DNA of 35,428 bases from NCBI GenBank assembly GCA_017882335.1, contig JADGPR010000029.1, forward strand, positions 1-35,428, in the 5' to 3' direction. Shown piece after piece: positions 33,133 to 35,428 of this stretch. A program made the translations under genes and the position numbers. Positions within the stretch are counted from its first letter, which is position 1, and every line of letters starts with the position of its first letter. Under the pieces are notes generated by a model. It saw only the letters and a program-made list of their open reading frames with translations. It had not been told where the DNA came from and searched no databases. The DNA is from Bacteroidales bacterium. Its GTDB lineage: Bacteria; Bacteroidota; Bacteroidia; Bacteroidales; FEN-979.

Positions 33133-33498
33133 ATGAAAAAATTCCTTATCTGGATGGTCATTATTCTTCTTCTTCTCTTGGGTCCATTCGTTTACTGGAA
33201 ATACTATTTCACTTACAGTGAAGGTAACCGTGCAGGATTATTGCAGAAATTTTCGTACCGGGGAAATATTTTCAAAACCTATGAAGGTGAGCTTGTCCTG
33301 AGCAGCGTTGAAAGCAACAAAAATGTTGCCCTGGCATCCGAAAAATTCTTTTTCTCGGTTCAAGAAAAAAATTTCGCGGCTAAGTTAAGCAACCTGGAAG
33401 GTCATATGATCGTTGTCCATTATAAGCAAAAAAACGGGATCTTGCCCTGGCGTGGCGAAACCGAATATATTGTCGATAGCGTAAAGGAGAATCGATAG
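33133..33498 (+). CDS. Small membrane-anchored protein, conserved Bacteroidota type
   Basis: The 121-residue protein has an N-terminal membrane helix (residues 4-23) followed by a short soluble domain with YSEGNRAGLLQKFSYRGNIF, KTYEGELVL and MIVVHYKQKNGILPWRGETE. I recall similar Bacteroidota proteins that are often mislabelled 6-phosphogluconate dehydrogenase; there is no dehydrogenase motif here. The soluble part is probably beta-rich and extracytoplasmic. Its function is unknown. A weak TAnnTTG-like sequence (TACCTTGC) lies upstream near 33093. Confidence 0.75.
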   Translation: MKKFLIWMVIILLLLLGPFVYWKYYFTYSEGNRAGLLQKFSYRGNIFKTYEGELVLSSVESNKNVALASEKFFFSVQEKNFAAKLSNLEGHMIVVHYKQKNGILPWRGETEYIVDSVKENR

Positions 33499-33534
33499 CT
33501 AAGGCAACGGGAGAGTTTACAAAATCATTTGTTG

Positions 33535-33562
33535 TTTTTCACTTTTCATTTTTCATTCTTAA
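33535..33562. repeat. Heptad mini-array before the T9SS gene (unit TTTTTCA)
   Basis: TTTTTCA, CTTTTCA, TTTTTCA, TTCTTAA run with a 7-base period just upstream of the promoter box. Low complexity makes it less certain than the other arrays. Confidence 0.6.
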
Positions 33563-33578
33563 TTGCAAAGAGAATGAT

Positions 33579-33586
33579 TATCTTTG
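33579..33586 (+). promoter_or_regulatory. -7 promoter box (TATCTTTG) of the T9SS cargo gene
   Basis: TATCTTTG matches TAnnTTTG and lies 88 bases before the ATG at 33675, giving a leader of about 80 bases. Confidence 0.55.
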
Positions 33587-33674
33587 TATAAGATCGTGAA
33601 CCAAGAATCCTGTTCGCCCTGGTTTGATCTGCAAAACATATTTTGGTTGAGTTTTTAAAATTAATTGTTGCGGT

Positions 33675-35390
33675 ATGAAAAATAAAACACAATTAATCCT
33701 CCTGATTGGGGGGACTACACTTTTAAGTCCGTTATTCTCTTCCGGACAAAATGTCAAGGTTCCGGCTGATAAAAAGATGCAGATGCATAATGAAAAGCCC
33801 GGTGACAAGTACAGTCCCAATCCGTATGATAATAAAATGACTTCTCCACCGATGAGATATAATAGTACGGGTGTTTTTACTGCCCAGGTTAATGTGAATT
33901 CGAGCGGACAAAACATTTTGGGCGATGCAGCCAATGAACCGAACATTGCAGTGAATCCCTTGGATCCGAACAAAATTGTTATCGGATGGCGGCAGTTCGA
34001 CAATGTGTTTAGTAATTTCAGGCAGGCCGGTTGGAGTTATACTTCCGATGCCGGACAAACATGGACTTTTCCGGGTGTTATCAATCCGGGAATATTCCGT
34101 TCCGACCCAGTGCTTGATTATGACACAGCAGGAAATTTTTATTACAACAGCCTGACATCTGATGGATCAAATTATACCTGCAAGGTGTTTAAGAGTATCA
34201 ATGGCGGTGCCACATGGGGTACCGGAGCCGATGCACATGGAGGAGATAAGCAATGGATGACCATCGACCGGACAAATGGTGCAGGAAGCGGGAATATTTA
34301 TTCATCCTGGACCTCTTCTTACAGTTCATGTCTGCCTGGTTTTTTTACACGTTCAACGGATGGAGGCAATAGCTTTGAAAATTGTATCCAGGTATCCGGT
34401 GATCCTTATTGGGCAACAATGGCTGTTGGAAATGAGGGAGAATTATACATTGGAGGTGCCGGTCCGGGTGGAGAAGGGATCGTGGTTGCAAAATCCCCAA
34501 ATGCCCAAATCCCGGGCTCATCGATCAGCTGGGATTTTCCTGTAGCGGTAGATATGGACGGATACATCTCAGGTTGGAGTTCTATTAACCCGGAGGGTTT
34601 ATTAGGCCAGGCGAATATCGATGTGGATCGTTCCAACGGTCCCGGCCGGGGCAATGTATATGTACTGGCCTCAGTGCAGAGAGTATCAAACTTCGATCCT
34701 GGGGATGTGATGTTTGCAAAAAGCACAGATGGCGGTCTGACCTGGAGCTTCCCAGTGCAGATCAATGACGACCCCGGAACGACGAATACCCAGTGGTTTG
34801 GTACCATGTCGGTTGCCCCGAATGGCAGGATCGATGTTGTTTGGCTTGATACCCGGGATGCTCCAGCCTTCACTGATAATTCAGCGCTCTACTATTCCTA
34901 TTCCACCAACGGGGGGGAATCCTTTTCGGTCAATGAAAAGCTATCCGATGGTTTCGATCCGCACATAGGTTATCCCCAACAAAATAAAATGGGTGATTAT
35001 TTCGATATGGTATCCGACAATTCGGGGGCACATCTCGCCTGGGCCAATACTTTAAACGGAGAAGAGGATGTTTACTACAGTCATATCACACCTGATGTAA
35101 CAGGGATTGGAAATGGCCAGGCGAATGATAAATACTATTCTCTTACATGTTATCCCAACCCTGTTCGTTCCCAAACACTGATCAGGTATCAGGTTCCGGA
35201 TGATGGTTCCGTAAAATTGGTTATCTGCAATTTATACGGACAGGAAATCACCACACTGGTAAACAAAAAACAAGCGGCCGGAATTTATAACATTACCTTT
35301 TCGGCAGACATGCTTCCTGCAGGATACTATTTCTGCCGGCTGACTGCCGGTGCACATTCGGAAATTACCCGGTTGGTTATTATGAAGTAA
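33675..35390 (+). CDS. Secreted sialidase-like (BNR/Asp-box) protein with T9SS sorting domain
   Basis: The 571-residue protein has a signal peptide, a beta-propeller-like body and a C-terminal type IX secretion sorting domain (about residues 487-571, starting at CYPNPV and ending ITRLVIMK). The body has Asp-box-like motifs SDAGQTW, KSINGGATW, RSTDGGNSF, KSTDGGLTW and YSTNGGESF, as in sialidases and other exo-acting propeller proteins, plus EPNIAVNPLDPNKIVIGW. The sialidase catalytic arginine triad and FRIP motif were not identified, so enzyme activity is uncertain; it may be an adhesin or binding protein. It would cross the outer membrane through T9SS. Confidence 0.88.
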   Translation: MKNKTQLILLIGGTTLLSPLFSSGQNVKVPADKKMQMHNEKPGDKYSPNPYDNKMTSPPMRYNSTGVFTAQVNVNSSGQNILGDAANEPNIAVNPLDPNKIVIGWRQFDNVFSNFRQAGWSYTSDAGQTWTFPGVINPGIFRSDPVLDYDTAGNFYYNSLTSDGSNYTCKVFKSINGGATWGTGADAHGGDKQWMTIDRTNGAGSGNIYSSWTSSYSSCLPGFFTRSTDGGNSFENCIQVSGDPYWATMAVGNEGELYIGGAGPGGEGIVVAKSPNAQIPGSSISWDFPVAVDMDGYISGWSSINPEGLLGQANIDVDRSNGPGRGNVYVLASVQRVSNFDPGDVMFAKSTDGGLTWSFPVQINDDPGTTNTQWFGTMSVAPNGRIDVVWLDTRDAPAFTDNSALYYSYSTNGGESFSVNEKLSDGFDPHIGYPQQNKMGDYFDMVSDNSGAHLAWANTLNGEEDVYYSHITPDVTGIGNGQANDKYYSLTCYPNPVRSQTLIRYQVPDDGSVKLVICNLYGQEITTLVNKKQAAGIYNITFSADMLPAGYYFCRLTAGAHSEITRLVIMK

Positions 35391-35400
35391 ACTGCCTCTG

Positions 35401-35427
35401 AACAGCCCGGTATTGATGCTGTTTTTT
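35401..35427 (+). terminator. Rho-independent terminator at the window end
   Basis: AACAGC at 35401-35406 pairs with GCTGTT at 35418-35423 around an 11-base loop, followed by T residues. It lies ten bases after the T9SS gene stop. Confidence 0.65.
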
Positions 35428-35428
35428 A

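Overview
The window comes from a Bacteroidota genome, most likely an anaerobic or facultative Bacteroidales-like lineage. The evidence is a C-terminal type IX secretion sorting domain (33675-35390), repeated TAnnTTTG promoter boxes typical of the phylum, little Shine-Dalgarno signal, a TonB with an N-terminal cytoplasmic segment next to two ExbD genes, and an 11-subunit complex I lacking NuoEFG. All large genes are intact. I see no tRNA, rRNA or CRISPR array.

Layout. 272-643 is a small lipoprotein. 692-6052 is an F-type ATP synthase operon (atpB-E-F-H-A-G) without atpD and atpC. 6287-7899 holds ferritin, an opposite-strand four-helix-bundle (S23-type) gene and a DUF3109 protein, separated by 15-bp repeat arrays. 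8078-18062 is complex I, nuoA-B-C-D-H-I-J-K-L-M-N, ending in a clear terminator. 18252-18790 has two small unknown genes. 18928-24807 is a PstS-like lipoprotein, a TPR protein and exbB-exbD-exbD-tonB, ending in a terminator. 25117-31918 is hdrC-hdrB-hdrA-flxD-flxC-flxB-flxA, a soluble NADH dehydrogenase/heterodisulfide reductase-type electron-bifurcation complex. 32054-35390 holds a predicted outer-membrane protein, an IS630-type transposase remnant, a small membrane-anchored protein and a secreted BNR/Asp-box protein.

How they fit together (inference). The locus concentrates energy conservation. Flx-Hdr would oxidise NADH and could send electrons to ferredoxin and to a thiol/disulfide acceptor. 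Complex I without its NADH module would accept electrons from a carrier such as ferredoxin and pump ions. ATP synthase would use the gradient, and ExbBD-TonB would spend it at the outer membrane. Candidate redox operators support this: a Rex-like 18-bp palindrome in the hdr-flx leader and a perfect CRP/FNR-type box upstream of nuoA.

Most unusual DNA structure: many gene ends carry mini-arrays of about four or five units with a 7-bp period, and the unit sequence differs at every locus. One such array lies in frame inside flxB. A terminator-like hairpin lies between atpE and atpF, and two hairpins with unrelated stems but nearly identical loops lie between nuoJ and nuoK.
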